Assembly (NCBI RefSeq): GCF_015706575.1
Contig: NW_024037076.1
Span: 7,040,777 to 7,104,776 of the forward strand
Length of the DNA stretch: 64,000 bases
Source: Patiria miniata
Lineage: Eukaryota > Echinodermata > Asteroidea > Valvatida > Asterinidae
Direction of reading: 5' to 3'
Shown: positions 53,497 to 64,000 of the stretch, piece by piece
Numbering within the stretch: position 1 is the stretch's first letter
Layout: each line of letters starts with the position of its first letter
Notes under the pieces: generated by a model
The model's database searches: none
Told to the model about the DNA's origin: nothing
Seen by the model: only the letters and a program-made list of their open reading frames with translations
Position numbers and translations under genes: made by a program

Positions 53497-54037
53497 TTCG
53501 CTCGTATACCCCCGTCCTGCAAACAGGACGCTGGGATACTCTGATGAGCTTCACAGAATCTTGTGAAGAAAGTGGCCTATGACCTATGTATAAAGCATCT
53601 AGCTGCAGCTGTTCAAGACCGCAGTTAGACAATGTGCGCAAATGCTATCCGAAAATTTTCATAGAATTGCGCGCATTCCATACCGGATGTGATTTCTGTT
53701 TCATTGCGGACCATGTGGACACAATTTTGAGCGTCGCATAATGCAATCCGACCGTTCGTGATTCAAAACGGAGCCTGAGCGAGTGATGGGAATTGTAAAT
53801 TTACAACACAGATAAGTTTTACAAAATTACAAAAGTTTTACGCTTTTCAACAAGAAAAAAACATCTCTAATCTGGAATAAACGAGTAATGAATCAGTCTT
53901 AACGGCCGTTTCAAACCTTGCAGAGTCATGACCTTGATGACGCGCAGGTCACTGCTCGCGCAAAATCCAACCAATCAGAGCGTAAATTCATCAGAATATC
54001 CCAGCGTCCTGTTTGCAGGGCGGGGGGTACGAGCGAA
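53497..54037. mobile_element. MULE-like TIR element, 9-bp target duplication
   Basis: The tips TTCGCTCGT and, inverted, ACGAGCGAA open arms of about 60 bp (GTCCTGCAAACAGGACGCTG). Identical ATAAAGAAC lies at 53488-53496 and 54038-54046. Nine-base duplications with long TIRs are typical of Mutator-like elements. No transposase inside. Confidence 0.85.
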
Positions 54038-55179
54038 ATAAAGAACCTACTCCTCTATTGGTTGCAGACCAGTAAATAAACTTCCATAGACCCCAATGGT
54101 AAATGCTCACACTTCAGAAATTCGGGAAAAATACTCACAACTCTCCAAGTTGTTCGAGATACACATCAAATTAAAGCTTATTTCATCATCTTTCATTTTC
54201 TTTTCAATTTTTTGGGGGGGTTAACTGGTGACTTTTAGGAGAAATTTCCATCCGAAGATGATCACCCCTGAAAATAGTCCTGAAGCCCATCGCCATGTTG
54301 AAAAACGATGTCTACACTCCATTGCAAAATAGAGCGCTTTAAGGGCCCCAATTTCATCCAAATTGAACGGAACTACAAGCTCACAGTCCTGTGCACGGCT
54401 TCCACCAATATTTTTTTTTACAAACCCTCAAGTTCATGGCCAACAGCATGCTTAAAAACTGAAGATTTTGAGGGCATGCAAATCGTGATTTGGCCGGCGC
54501 AGGCAATTTCGGACCGATTTACTGGTCTGCAACCATATAGTCGAGTCGGACCAATATCGCGCCTTTAAGTGGCGATTTTTATCCAGTTCACCAGGCATTA
54601 AGGACTTTCTGCCGAGTTGTATAAAAAAGGTCGATTAAAAAATGTTGTGTCTCTCGGGATTTTCACGTTTTCCAAAACTTGCAAATTTTCCCGGAGCGTG
54701 CCAGACTGCGTGATCCAGAAGCAGGATGGGCGGAGATCAAGCGACTTTGCCTTGAGACTGTAATTACGATCATCACAATGTCTCTAGTAGCAAATTCACA
54801 TTTTGTTTACATCTCGGTCCTTCTGATTACATTACAGATCGAAAACATCTATAAACAATACGGATCACTTCAGTTACTACTTTATGGCAACATAGTTTAG
54901 GGTGGATATTAAATTACGCGCCGATTAACATTGGGTCCATTATTACTTACGGCTATTAGTACCATTACTAGCTCAACAGGCCTCGGGATGTGTGGCGTGT
55001 CCGTACGTCATCGGGGTACGTCTCGATAGTCCGACGTCCATTGGTCCGACGTCACGTCATCGTGCCCGACACAAATAGTGAAGCTGCAGTCGAAATCGGA
55101 TGATGATGATGATGAAAGTTGAACGCCAACGGGTTCCTTTGAGCTGTTTTGAGCTCAACTGCAATATGTTTATCAACAT

Positions 55180-55608
55180 CAGTGGCGTAAAAGTGTGCCC
55201 GAGAATGGGGGCGTGGGGGGGGGGGGGGAACAGGGGATGATCAAAATCCAAAACATTCCCGGACGACCGTGGAAATTCGAAAAGTGTGGGGCCGGGGAGG
55301 GGGGGGGGGGGTTGGACAACATACTACAATACTACACTCGGGAGTGCTGTTGATGATACACATACATGTACATGTACATCTTTATGTAGGCCTATACAGG
55401 CGCATGATCAAAACGCCGCATTTTATGCTTTAATGTTTAATTTTTGTGACTCCTTTTTCAGTGCTATTGAATGCATTTTGGTTGGAAAGTTTGCAAACTA
55501 TCTCGTAATCCGTATATTTCGTTTCTCATCATGAAAACGAGGGGTATGATTCAATAGCCCAACCCCGGTCAAAAAGTGGGGGGGGGGGAGGTAATATTTA
55601 CGCCCCTG
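55180..55608. mobile_element. hAT-like TIR element, G-rich
   Basis: CAGTGGCGTAAAA at 55180 and TTTACGCCCCTG ending at 55608 are inverted tips. Runs of 9-13 G lie just inside. No matching 8-bp flank was found, so the insertion may be worn or the edges misplaced. Confidence 0.6.
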
Positions 55609-55762
55609 TTTATCTGGTGTATCAAGGTCGATCAGATATAGAGAGCATTAAAGTTGGTTCTTCTGGGGTGTGGCATCTTGTTAAGTAGATTTTAAAATTA
55701 AATTGAACATTTTCTAGCATTACATTAGTTATGAGCTTTCCAATGAGACATCGCACGACACC

Positions 55763-56072
55763 CAAGGGCGGATCCAGAGGGGGGCCAAAGGGGGCCATGG
55801 CCCCCCCAAAAAACGAAACCAATTTTTTTTTTTTCATGTGACATCGCAATAAAGGCAGGCAATGAGTACACCACCATGTTTTCCTCAAAAAAACATTGGT
55901 TAAAGTGGTCAGAAATTGCCTCAGATCGCACCACAGAGCATCTAAAATCCAAATTTTTTTCGGGGCCCTTAAGCGGGCCCCGAACCCCACGCCGTAATTT
56001 TTTTGACCCACTTTTTGGGGGGACCAAAATTGTTTTTGGCCCCCAAAAAATTGTGTTCTGGATCCGCCCTTG
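55763..56072. mobile_element. hAT-like MITE with intact 8-bp target duplication
   Basis: CAAGGGCGGATCCAGA at the left is mirrored by TCTGGATCCGCCCTTG at the right, apart from one base near the inner end. ACGACACC flanks both sides (55755-55762 and 56073-56080). 310 bp, non-coding. It is the reference copy for fragments at 8330, 38406, 59440 and about 61361. Confidence 0.88.
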
Positions 56073-56138
56073 ACGACACCTAACCAAAAAAACGGCCCAG
56101 GACAACTTTGAACAATTTATTTAAATTGAACTTCTGAA

Positions 56139-57044
56139 TTAAGAGTGAGACTTTCCTAATTTGTTCTGAATAGTGTGGGCAATTTCTGAACTAGAGCGCA
56201 CCATTTAAAATAACCTTTTTAAAACTATATATAAAGGCCTGAAAAGGCAAACAAGCACATTTATTTGTTAAAGAGCATAATATTCCTTTCAATTTCGTTT
56301 GGACAAGAAAATCGAACGTTGGAAAAGGCCATGTATATACCAACTTTAACATGATTTTTCCCCCGTTTTTTAGTTAATGATTTATAAATTAACGAAAATC
56401 ACGTTTAAAAAAAATGTTGTTGTAATGCCTGATGACGTCACAATGACGTCAGGAAATATGTACCACTCTGTGTGAGGATGTTCAGTCCAACTTTCAAGTT
56501 TATGATATGAACCGTTTTGAAGACAAGTTGAGAAAAATAATACCACATTTCTAAATCATCCCCCCTTATTTGAAAATACTAGCCCGACAGCCCGATTACC
56601 CAACACAAGTTTTAAAAATGTTAAGCACCCCAAAATGTTCCTAAAATACTAGCAAATTCATATTAATTCCAAACTTGGGTTAATTTGAGCTGTTTTGAAG
56701 TGAAACAGCTAAAAATGTAATCCGCCCGGGCGAAATAGTAATCCGCCCGGGCGAAATAGTGGACCAGAAATGTTGTGTCCTAAATACGCTTTCGTAAAAT
56801 CGTGAACTGAACGGGAACAAATCATGTTAAAAAGTGTATATATACGTGCTTTTCCAAAGTTCGGTTTTCTTTTCCTAACGAAATTTAAAGGAATATAATT
56901 TTCTCTGAGAAATAAATTTGCTTGTTTACCTTTTTAGTCCTTTATATACCGTTTTTTTTAAAGTGGTTTTTAAACGGTGCATTCCAATTCAGGAATTTTG
57001 CAGACTATTCAGAACGAACTACTATAGGAGCGTCCCACTCTTAA
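56139..57044. mobile_element. TTAA-flanked foldback element
   Basis: TTAAGAGTGAGAC at 56139 and GTCCCACTCTTAA ending at 57044 bound arms of about 240 bp (CTGAATAGT, TAAAGGCCTGAAAAGG-like, AACATGATTT and inverses). The centre carries ATCCGCCCGGGCGAAATAGT twice in tandem. It shares its right TTAA with the next element. Confidence 0.75.
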
Positions 57045-57566
57045 AGCTACAGTCCATCATTTGTAATTTGTGCATTTTGTTCGTTTGAAGCAACAAAAGA
57101 GTTCAAACTCTAATGAAGGATACTGAGCAACTAACCTGATGAAGTTTCAGCTAAGCTTCAGCTGTACATTCCGAGAAAAACATCATTCTAAGATCTCAAT
57201 TTCAAATCAAAAGTTACTGAATCATGTTTTGAATTGTTTTGAATTGCAGCTATACGCGACGTCGCGCAGACGCGCACTGATCCGACGAATTACAACAACC
57301 GCGCGCGCGTGTGCGTTGTTCCAATACTTGTGCGCGCTGCGCTGAATAACAAAACGAACTACTAATTTAAATTTTCCTACGGTGCTTCTTAAGAATCACC
57401 GTTGGAAATGCCTTCTTTCGTTGATTACTTCAAAATGACAGCTTGCCAGAAAGAATAATTTCACAGGTAGTTTAGTTCCCTTACTATCTTTCAACCAAGT
57501 TTGTTTTTCAACAATAATTACGCCAGTTACTTTTCGGATGGCTGCAAATGATGGACTATAGCTTAA
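57041..57566 (+). mobile_element. TTAA-flanked MITE
   Basis: TTAAAGCTACAGTCCATC at the left and GATGGACTATAGCTTAA at the right. The body is shared with 63365-63915 (GTGCATTTTGTTCGTTTGAA, GCGCGCGCGTGTGCG, ACGGTGCTTCTTAAGAA). TTAA at 57041-57044 and 57563-57566. Confidence 0.85.
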
Positions 57567-58046
57567 AGTTCAATTTAATTGATTACTTGTCGTGTGCCGA
57601 TTTTGATGTGTTGCGAAGTCTCATTGGAAAGCGCATAACTAATGCTGTAATGCAGTGCTAGAAAATTATCAATTCACTTTGAAAATCTATGTTATTACAA
57701 GGTACGTCACCCCAGAAGTATCAACCTGAATGCTCTCTTATCTGATCGACCAGACATTGATAAATACCGGCGTACATATTATATCCCCTCCCACCTTTTG
57801 AGCTGGGGATGGGCTTTTGAATAATCTCCCACTTTTTCATGATGAAAAAAGGAAAAAATTCGAATTGTATACGAGGTATTTTATAAACTTCCCTACAACC
57901 AAAATGCATTTATCAGCACTGAATATGGAGTTAGAAAAAATACACAATAAAGCATAAAATGCGACGTTTTGATGGCCCCACACTTTTCGAAATTCCATGG
58001 CCGGGAAATTGTTGGATTCTGATCATTCCCCAGTCCCCTGCACAGA
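57567..58046. other. Interior of the large TIR element, unassigned
   Basis: No gene recognised. Confidence 0.4.
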
Positions 58047-58549
58047 TTTCCGACACTGTTGATAAACATATTTGAGCTCAAAACAGCTCAAATGAACTCG
58101 TTGACGTTCAACTTTCAGCTAATATTACTACCCGATATTAAATGAATAATGGACCCATAATGTTATATAGGCCTACTAACAATCGGCGCGTAATTCAACA
58201 TCCACCCTGAAAGTTTGTCCCACATGTAATAACTTAAGTGACCCGTAATGTTTATAGGTGTTTTCGATCTGCTATGTAAAATAATCAGAAGGACCTACCA
58301 AGATGTAGTAAGTATGACTTTCTACTATTTACGGACGAAATATGAATGTGCTTGTTTTGTTTTATGATCATTTGGGAAACTAAATATTTCTATATACATG
58401 TAGAGACTTTTGTTGGGTGATCTGGCTATTAATATCAATTTCGGAGGATGTGTACAACGTTTTCTCCGCGACCAACACGGTTCATACTTAAACCTTGGAC
58501 TGAACATCAATCCTGAGTCAGGTTTTTCCGTACAGATATTACCGTGACC

Positions 58550-58880
58550 ATATTGTGACGTCATCAGGTATTTAATACTTTACCACTGATTTTCTTCATA
58601 ACGTTCGCTCATTTATAAGTTATGAATTGGATGAAAAATCATAATGCTTTATCTGAAAGACTATGGAATCATGTTATACATTCTCAATGCAAATTCACTT
58701 GACCTCTCCTATCTGTGGGTAGGCACCGGGACGTCAAACTTAATCTCAAAATACAGACACGATCCTTAAAATAGGTCGAATATGAAACCTGGCATATACC
58801 CTTGTCGAAATGATGTGTGGAAATTGTGTGACGTCATCAAGACGTTACCGGGTATTAAATTGCAAGCGATTTAATGTTAG
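58550..58880 (+). repeat. CRE-rich repeat related to the Helitron-like family
   Basis: GTGACGTCATCAGGTATTTAA, with GTGTGACGTCATCAAGACG and GGGTATTAAATTGCAAGCG, follows the same word order as 2280-2330 and 1940-1985, with strong divergence. Confidence 0.45.
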
Positions 58881-59439
58881 AAAGTGAAAACAGTCTGAAC
58901 CCAGTTGCAATGTACCGCGTCGGCCTACATTTGTTATTTTTGTGCCTTGTGCAACTGTTTGATTCGAGAGCAGAAGCTGCTTGACACTTACATCAGTTTT
59001 ACCGAAAATGCATTGAGAAATAATTATGAAGTATAATTAAACTATTTTTTTTTAACATTAATTATTCACAACTGATCCGGAGAAATGGGTGCCTGATTGC
59101 AGTGCTCGAGTATAGCAAAAACAAACGCAGAATTTCGAGTTCCATTTTACTTTTTTTGTGGAAACTGATTCTCCAATTAAGTTTCCTTTTCAAATTGACA
59201 TCACATAATTTCCAAGTTGAAAATTCGTATAGGCGTAGCAAAGAGGGGGGGGGGGCGGCCTCCGGGGGAAGGTGGCCCCCCTGCTGTTAAAAAAAGCCTA
59301 AACTTGTAAAGACATTTTACCAAAACCCGACGCAGTAATTACGAGTATGAAATACGAGTATGTGTATACATGTATGTGTATTTGGTTGTCCAAAATTCAT
59401 GTAATGCCTTTTTCTCTCAAAAGTCTTTAAAACTTTTGC

Positions 59440-59535
59440 TCAAATAATTCAGGGGGAAAGGGGCCAGGAATCGCCTCAGATTGCACCACAGAGCATGTAG
59501 GATCCAAAATTTCCCGGGGCCAAAGCGAATCTTTT
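59440..59535 (+). mobile_element. Fragment of the 55763 hAT-like family
   Basis: ATCGCCTCAGATTGCACCAC, AGAGCATGTAGGATCCAAAA and CGGGGCC match 55915-55975 in the same orientation. No ends. Confidence 0.6.
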
Positions 59536-59629
59536 TTCCCAAACGACATCCGTTTCCTATCTTCTGATTGGTCCATTGCATGCATATCTAATGCCTTGTT
59601 CTCCACAACACGAACCCATAGGCTTTTAT

Positions 59630-60508
59630 ATGGTGGCCCTGAAGGGACATCGCATATCGCAAACGTGGGCGCATACGTATGCGATGTCGCGAAATTTATC
59701 GCGAATGTGTGCGCACACGTATGCGATGTCGCAAAATTTATCGCGAATATGTGCGCACACGTATGCGATGTCGCGAAATTTATCGCGAATATATGCGCAC
59801 ACGTATGCGATGTCGTGAAATTAATCGCGAATATGTGCGCACACGTATGCGAATTTGTTTGCAATGTCGTGAATTTTATTGCATACCTTGTCGCATACCT
59901 TTCAGTAAAATTCCTAATGAACTGGGGAGTTGTAGCAGCTAGTCTGGAATCTAGACGTACTGTTAGATATAAATAGGGTCTGACTAATAAACCTTCGCGC
60001 GCACGCTGTTCCTCGTGCAATCGTTACTACTAGTACTGTCGAGCGCAAACTTGCTACTTGCGCAACTTTGAAATTTGCGCGCGCAAGTTTGAAACTTGTG
60101 CGCGCAAATTTCAAAGTTGCGCTAGTAGCAAGTTTGCGCTCGACAGTACTTGTAGTAACGATTGCACGAGGAACAGCGTGCGCCGAGGTTTATTAGTCAG
60201 ACCCTATTTATATCTAACAGTACGTCTAGATTCCAGACTAGCTGCTACAACTCCCCAGTTCATTAGGAATTTTACTGAAAGGTATGCGACAAGGTATGCA
60301 ATAAAATTCACGACATTGCAAACAAATTCGCATACGTGTGCGCACATATTCGCGATTAATTTCACGACATCGCATACGTGTGCGCATATATTCGCGATAA
60401 ATTTCGCGACATCGCATACGTGTGCGCACATATTCGCGATAAATTTTGCGACATCGCATACGTATGCGCACACGTTTGCGATATGCGATGTCCCTTCAGG
60501 GCCACCAT
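59630..60508. mobile_element. Large foldback made of 42-bp units
   Basis: The whole 880 bp is one inverted repeat centred near 60091. The tips are ATGGTGGCCCTGAAGGGAC and its inverse. Each arm holds tandem 42-bp units (CGATGTCGCGAAATTTATCG, CGAATATGTGCGCACACGTA), one more on the left than on the right. The flanks GGCTTTTAT and ACCTTTTAT agree at 7 of 9 bases, a possible worn 9-bp duplication. Because 42 is a multiple of 3, frames stay open on both strands. They are not genes. Confidence 0.88.
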
Positions 60509-60689
60509 ACCTTTTATGTCTTGTGAGAAACGTTTCATTGCCTGGCTACGCGCGTAAAACGGTCCGTGGATTGGACGGAGATTCTGGCATGCGCTAGCTG
60601 TGATGACGTAACGATGGAGGCGGAGTCACTTGGAACTGTCGAGTTTTTGTGTGTGTGTGTAGGTATACTACTAGAATGGCTATAGTTGC

Positions 60690-61008
60690 GTTCGGGAATT
60701 GATCTGCTCAGTTTCTGTAACAGAAAAGCAGATGTCCACTACTGAACCACCGTTACTAAACGTTTAATCTGCTTTTCTGGTAGCAGACAAGTAGATGTCC
60801 CTTTTTGAACGGCCAGTGAAGAGCAAAAAGTAAAACCAAGTTTTCTGGTCGCAGAAAAACAGTAGAAAAAAAATGCAATTTGGCAAAACTTTTCATCTGC
60901 TTTTCTGGTAGCAGAAAAGCAGAAAAGTAGAAAATGCATTTAAACAAAACGTTCGATCTGCTTTTGCTTTTATGTTAGCAGAAAAGCAGATGTCCACTTT
61001 TAAACCTC
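60690..61008. repeat. Hairpin-unit repeat
   Basis: ATCTGCTTTTCTGGTAGCAG followed by AAAAGCAGATGTCC recurs about four or five times at 60-100-bp spacing. Each unit is itself a hairpin (CTGCTTTTCTG against CAGAAAAGCAG). Confidence 0.8.
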
Positions 61009-61354
61009 CATAATTGGGGGTCTGTCATACTTAAAAAAACCGACGGGATCAAGAACTGCGACCGTGACAGCGCGCGAGAACGAAACTTATTGCTGTTATG
61101 TTGTATATAATACAGGAAAATGCACCCAGACCTCATGATAGCATGCAGGACGCACGGCGGACAAGCCTTCGGCATGGGCGTCAATCGGGGCCCGAGAGGC
61201 ATGTCCTTAAACATAGGACATTTCTTAACGTAAGGGGGTATCATTTGTTTGTCCCATCCACTTTTTTCGTCCCCGAATAAATCTTTGAGTTTAGAGTTCT
61301 CATGATAGATGATTTAGTGACTCCAAACTCAATGTTCGAATGATGATCTTTTGC

Positions 61355-61580
61355 TAGGTTCAGTGGCCCCGGAAGCGGGCCCCGGACCCATGCCATTCGG
61401 CTTTGCGCCACGTGCTCGCATTATACAGCACCCCCCCCCTCCTCTTTGGCCTTCACCATTTGCTGCTTGTTACATTTCACCCCCACCCTTTTGGACAATC
61501 CTGGTTCCGCCCCTGGATGGGGTTTGTATAGGCCGGTCGGACTTGGCACCCCATTTCAAAACTGCCTGGCTACGCCTGTG
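61355..61580. mobile_element. hAT-like fragments
   Basis: CAGTGGCCCCGGAAGCGGGC at 61361 and CCTGGTTCCGCCCCTG ending at about 61515 look like worn hAT tips. The first resembles the 55763 family's internal GGGGCCC block. No target duplication. Confidence 0.4.
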
Positions 61581-61739
61581 AAAAGTCGTATGACTTTTAT
61601 TGCGAGAACATGCACATTATAAAGTGTTTATAATTTGAGGGGAAAAAATTGTACTTGCCCAAGTCCTAAAAGGGATTTCTGCTGATTTGCCTCTTGAACA
61701 GAGCATTAGGCCCTTTGTGTAACATACTGAAGAGAATAC

Positions 61740-61886
61740 ATGCAACTTTTAAGTTTCTTGCCAAAAACTGTCCGATTCCTCTTGCCATATATTGTCTGAT
61801 TTTTCCTGCTAAAAAGTATTGTCCGATTCCAGCCGGCAAATACTGTCCGATTTTTCTTGCCAAATACTGTCCGATTCTGATATAAT
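61740..61886. repeat. About 30-bp tandem repeat, five units
   Basis: TACTGTCCGATTCCTCTTGCC-like units recur five times with small changes. Confidence 0.85.
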
Positions 61887-62194
61887 TTCATTTGTTGCTA
61901 AATGCGGTATAGAATAAGGATACAGGAAGCAAGTTCCCATCCCAGGGCTTATACTATTCGAAACGAGGTTGTCTGATTGTCAATTGACACAGACATGGCA
62001 ATTAAAAATAGATTAAACTTGAAATTCAGGTTTAAAAGCAAGTATTTTTTACAGTATTCCTGGTCTTAATCCAGAAATTCCACTGATTATTTTCTGTAGC
62101 AGCTAGCTATAATAAATCAGGAATAGCAGAAAGGGGGGGATTCCCTAAAAATTCCTTTTGACCAATGGACCATGGCGAAGAGCGGAAGAGCCAT

Positions 62195-62545
62195 GGTCTA
62201 TGTGAGCAGATTCCCTGATAGGCAAGACAACCGCCTCTTGACCTCTAGATTTTGACCAATCAGCGGACGCTTTCTATATCGGGTCTTCGGTCAATCACCC
62301 GTCGCGCTTCATAGACAATGGATAAAAAAAAACCTGTGTCACGCGCTCTGTATCATGTTACGCGATATGCACCCGGCTGTTGTATTACAAACACTGCATT
62401 TGAATTGACCAATCGAACCATTTAGTCCTGATTTGGGAATTAAATGACGTCACGATTTAGTAATGTCGACTCCGATGGCTGGCGCGCGGCTCGCATAATC
62501 TGCATGTCTAGACAAATCAGACGTTATACAGGAGACCTGCTCCGT
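62195..62545 (-). repeat. Inverted partner of the repeat at 44757-45060
   Basis: CCGCCTCTTGACCTCTAG, GACCAATCAGCGGACGCTT, CCGGCTGTTGTATTACAAAC and AATGACGTCACGATTTAG are the reverse of the earlier copy. Confidence 0.75.
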
Positions 62546-63364
62546 GGGTAACAGGTGATACTCAGACTAGTTGGTGTTGGGGTCCTTGGTTTTTTTTTTC
62601 AACAAACAAAAAAGTAGTTTTTAAATTGATGCTGTAGTGAATGTATCCCTTTCTGTAAGTAGTTGGAGTATAAAATAAAATAAAATAACAATGTTAACGT
62701 GCACCCCAAGCGTCAATTGAGGTCCACCCCCCACCCCTCCACCATTTGTATTTTCAAAGGCCGGTCACACACACTTTTGAACTGTTCCACTGCTGCTGAA
62801 TTGTCTTAAATGTAAAACAAAATAGTTCCTACAAAGAAAGCAGATTTTTAAATACGTTTTCAAATAATAGTTTAATTATTATTATCCCATAATTTTTACT
62901 TGGTAAACTGACAGGATGAAAAAACTGAACCGAGTCACATTTAAAGAATATTCATAAATACCTGAGACAGTTTACCCATTCCTATTTTCCCCGGTGTCAC
63001 ATGAATTTGGACTTCTACAAAATCTGGTCCTTTTTACCCCTTTATTCTGCATGCGCAATGTACTACCAATGAGTCCATATTTCTCCGAGTCCTCAATTCA
63101 CACAACATTAATTAAAACACCAACACCAACACCCGCACTGTCACCCTCTGCTGCTCTGAACCACATCTCGCAGTACGAACCACGCACGTGTCATTTTTAG
63201 TACTATGCAGGCACATACATGTACCATAAACATAGCTCGGGGTGTTTCACAAAGCGTGAAGTAAAATTGTTAAATAAAATCGTTGGAAATTAATAATTTT
63301 TTATTTGTTTTGACTGTTTGACCAAAAGGTATATGAAGGGGAATAAATATGTGCTTGGCCTATA
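62546..63364. other. Unassigned sequence
   Basis: Nothing recognised. Confidence 0.4.
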
Positions 63365-63915
63365 TTAAAGCCATAGTCCATCATTTGTAATTTGTGCATT
63401 TTGTTCGTTTGAAGCAACAAAAGTGCTCAAAATCTAAAGAAGGGTACTAAACAACTAACCTAATGAAGTTTCAGCTCAGCTTCAGCTGTATATTCCGAGA
63501 AAAACAGCATTCTAGGATCTCAATTTCAAATCAAAAGTTGCTGAATCATGTTTTGAATTGGGCCTGAATTCAGCGTCCGAGACAAGTTCTCGCTGAGCTG
63601 ATTGCAGCTACGCGATGTCGCGCACTGATCCGACCAATTATAGCAACCGCGCGCGCGTGTGCGTCGTGCCAATGCTTGCGCGCGCTTCGCCGAATAACAA
63701 ACCGAACTACTAATTTAAATTTTCCTACGGTGCGTCTTAAGAAGCGCCGTTGGAAAGGCATTCTTTCGTTGATTACTTCAAAATGACAGCTTGTAAGAAA
63801 GAATAATTTCACAGGGAGTTTAGTCCCCTTACTATCTTTCAACCAAGTATGTTTTTCAACAATAATGACGCCAGCCACTTTTCGGATAGCTGCAAATGAT
63901 GGACTATAGCTTTAA
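63365..63915 (+). mobile_element. TTAA-flanked MITE, second full copy
   Basis: TTAA at 63365-63368 and 63912-63915 bounds AAGCCATAGTCCATCATTTG and CAAATGATGGACTATAGCTT. The body parallels 57041-57566, with an extra GGCCTGAATTCAGCGTCCGA stretch in the middle. A 102-codon reverse frame inside has no family features. Confidence 0.85.
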
Positions 63916-64000
63916 ACGAGAACGTTTAAAACCGTACTAGGGGCCGGGTCGCCGATAATGACCCTCGTCGTCAGCTTGGGTCAGTAGGGAGGTTTCGCAA

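Larger units (their letters stand above)
54803..58316. mobile_element. Large long-TIR element (3.5 kb) hosting several insertions
   Basis: The left arm (about 54803-55178) and inverted right arm (about 58047-58316) share TCCTTCTGATTA, CAGATCGAAAAC, ATTACGCGCCGATT, GGGTCCATTATT, GAGCTGTTTTGAGCTCAA and AATATGTTTATCAACA. The inside holds two hAT-like pieces, a TTAA foldback and a TTAA MITE, listed below. No own transposase seen. The tips are approximate. Confidence 0.7.

Noticed and set aside
59427-60597. Long open frames (197 and 179 codons, plus mirror frames) with His/Thr/Cys-rich 14-residue repeats
   Set aside because: They come from 42-bp units in a foldback and appear on both strands as mirror images. 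No family similarity.
63570-63878. 102-codon reverse frame
   Set aside because: Lies wholly inside a TTAA MITE, is not preserved in the sister copy at 57041, and has no domain.

Overview
This looks like a gene-poor, transposon-rich stretch of an animal nuclear genome. It is AT-rich, has spliced exons with GT-AG introns, a CR1-type LINE, many non-autonomous DNA elements with target-site duplications, and frequent TACATGTA and TGACGTCA words. The style suggests a marine invertebrate, perhaps a deuterostome (echinoderm, hemichordate or cephalochordate), but I cannot fix the taxon from sequence alone.

The only host gene I can support is on the minus strand. It is an FBXW5 orthologue in seven coding exons between 39322 and 9921. 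The reading was assembled exon by exon with matching splice phases; exons 3 and 5 in particular were worked out by hand. It encodes about 960 residues: an N-terminal F-box, an early WD repeat, a long Ser/Gln-rich middle, and the C-terminal WD repeats. Exon 5 carries two apparent single-base deletions, both next to short homopolymers. They are either assembly errors or real lesions. A strong acceptor one base before the ATG suggests a 5' UTR intron.

Almost everything else is repeats. From left to right: a TIR element (1.3-1.7 kb); a head-to-tail pair of Helitron-like elements with hairpin+CTAG ends (1.8-4.5 kb) and inverted relatives (4.6-5.8 kb); FBXW5 exons 7 and 6; a 145-bp satellite block; a multi-arm foldback array (11.5-13.9 kb); a BED-finger fragment; a pogo-like element; exons 5 and 4. 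Intron 3 (15.7 kb) holds a long-TIR element loaded with satellites (20.8-23.6 kb), a pearl-like array of about 12 units (25.5-27.4 kb), a 5'-truncated CR1 LINE (27.7-29.05 kb) and a TTAA-flanked, THAP-bearing Kolobok-like element (29.6-30.7 kb). Exons 3, 2 and 1 follow, with a hAT-like element nested inside another in intron 1.

Upstream of the gene (39.7-64 kb) I see no host gene. There are foldback elements, several nested inside one another, minisatellites, TTAA-flanked elements, hAT-like and MULE-like elements with clear target-site duplications, and a large foldback built from 42-bp units. I found no CRISPR array, rRNA or convincing functional tRNA.
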